From NCBI GenBank assembly GCA_004357015.1, contig SMXE01000216.1, forward strand, positions 1 through 6,445: 6,445 bases of DNA, written 5' to 3'. The stretch comes from Caldithrix sp. GTDB lineage: Bacteria > Zhuqueibacterota > Zhuqueibacteria > Oceanimicrobiales > Oceanimicrobiaceae. The notes under the pieces are model-generated. The model was given only the letters and a program-made list of their open reading frames with translations, was not told the origin of the DNA and ran no database searches. Made by a program: the position numbers and the translations under genes. Of this stretch, positions 6,332 to 6,445 are shown in pieces. The number at the start of each line of letters is the position of its first letter. Within the stretch, counting starts at the first letter, position 1.

Positions 6332-6357
6332 GTTGTCTATTATCTACTTCAACCAAA

Positions 6358-6442
6358 TCGTTGGACGTAAGCATAAATACGCCGCCGGCGTTACACTCCA
6401 CAGCCCAACGAACGAAGACGTAAGCAAACCCATGCGTATTTA
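6358..6442. repeat. Cluster of direct and inverted repeats at the right edge
   Basis: GACGTAAGCA occurs twice in direct orientation (6364-6373 and 6417-6426). TCGTTGG (6358-6364) is inverted as CCAACGA (6405-6411), and TAAATACGC (6374-6382) is inverted as GCGTATTTA (6434-6442). The outer-type palindrome at 6379-6392 lies inside. These interlocking repeats may be the start of another small element cut by the window end. No ORF is present. Confidence 0.45.
6379..6392. repeat. Solitary GCC-type palindrome (L1-like)
   Basis: ACGCC-GCC-GGCGTT matches L1 at every base except two in the 3-nt loop, and it is in the same orientation. It lies about 270 bp beyond the right limit of the transposase element, with no transposase of its own in view. 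Confidence 0.6.
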
Positions 6443-6445
6443 GCA

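Larger units (their letters stand above)
6144..6356. repeat. Imperfect 18-bp direct repeat (6144-6161 and 6339-6356)
   Basis: ATTATCCACTCAAACCAA and ATTATCTACTTCAACCAA match at 15 of 18 positions, 195 bp apart. The first copy also forms the 5' arm of the long-range stem at 6145-6331, so the same motif appears three times here, once inverted. Confidence 0.55.

Noticed and set aside
6360..6409. Integron attC-like boxes GTTGGAC and GCCCAAC
   Set aside because: Both fit the GTTRRRY and RYYYAAC consensus, but on either strand they occur in the order GTTRRRY then RYYYAAC, the reverse of a real attC site, and no cassette or integrase is present.
5996..6445. A tnpB/IscB partner or omega-RNA for the Y1 transposase
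   Set aside because: No ORF of suitable size follows tnpA. The structured element at 6145-6331 lies outside the outer inverted repeat and has no link to a guide-RNA nuclease here.
5371..6445. CRISPR array
   Set aside because: The repeats are palindromes of differing sequence at irregular spacing, with no constant repeat-spacer periodicity and no cas genes.

Overview
The window looks like the chromosome of a Gram-negative bacterium. Two predicted exported proteins carry type I signal peptides, one of them a small outer-membrane beta-barrel and the other a periplasmic M16 zinc protease. There is also an OsmC-type thiol-peroxidase domain. Coding density and GC are moderate. The protein set suggests a deep FCB-type lineage (Bacteroidota, Calditrichota or KSB1-like), but this is an inference from family resemblance and no marker in the window settles it.

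Layout. Positions 1-523 hold the N-terminal part of leuS (leucyl-tRNA synthetase) on the minus strand, running off the left edge. A divergent intergenic region (524-722) holds a terminator-like inverted repeat, a good sigma70-type promoter pointing right, and a stem-loop that would lie at the very 5' end of the rightward mRNA. Then come three plus-strand genes: a 162-aa predicted outer-membrane beta-barrel protein (723-1211), a 406-aa fusion of an alpha/beta hydrolase with an OsmC domain (1233-2453), and a 937-aa periplasmic M16 metalloprotease (2557-5370). The first two are 21 nt apart and are probably cotranscribed. The third follows after 103 nt and may belong to the same unit. A common theme of envelope or stress maintenance is plausible but not proven.

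The right-hand 1 kb is accessory DNA. A compact IS200/IS605-type single-tyrosine (HUH/Y1) transposase gene (5540-5995) is bracketed by a mirrored array of three palindromes on each side, ending in a 14-bp exact inverted repeat (5430-5443 and 6095-6108). This differs from classical IS200/IS605 ends, which are not inverted copies of each other, and it resembles REP/RAYT-type organisation. A seventh palindrome of the outermost class stands alone at 6379-6392.

Beyond the element, 6109-6445 has no convincing gene but much structure. Positions 6145-6331 can fold into a two-part long-range closing stem enclosing a bulged hairpin. All three non-Watson-Crick positions in the stems are T.G, that is U.G wobbles if the plus strand is RNA. 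This makes it a candidate structured RNA or MITE-like element, and it is the least explained part of the window. The last 90 bases hold a further cluster of direct and inverted repeats that may continue past the edge.
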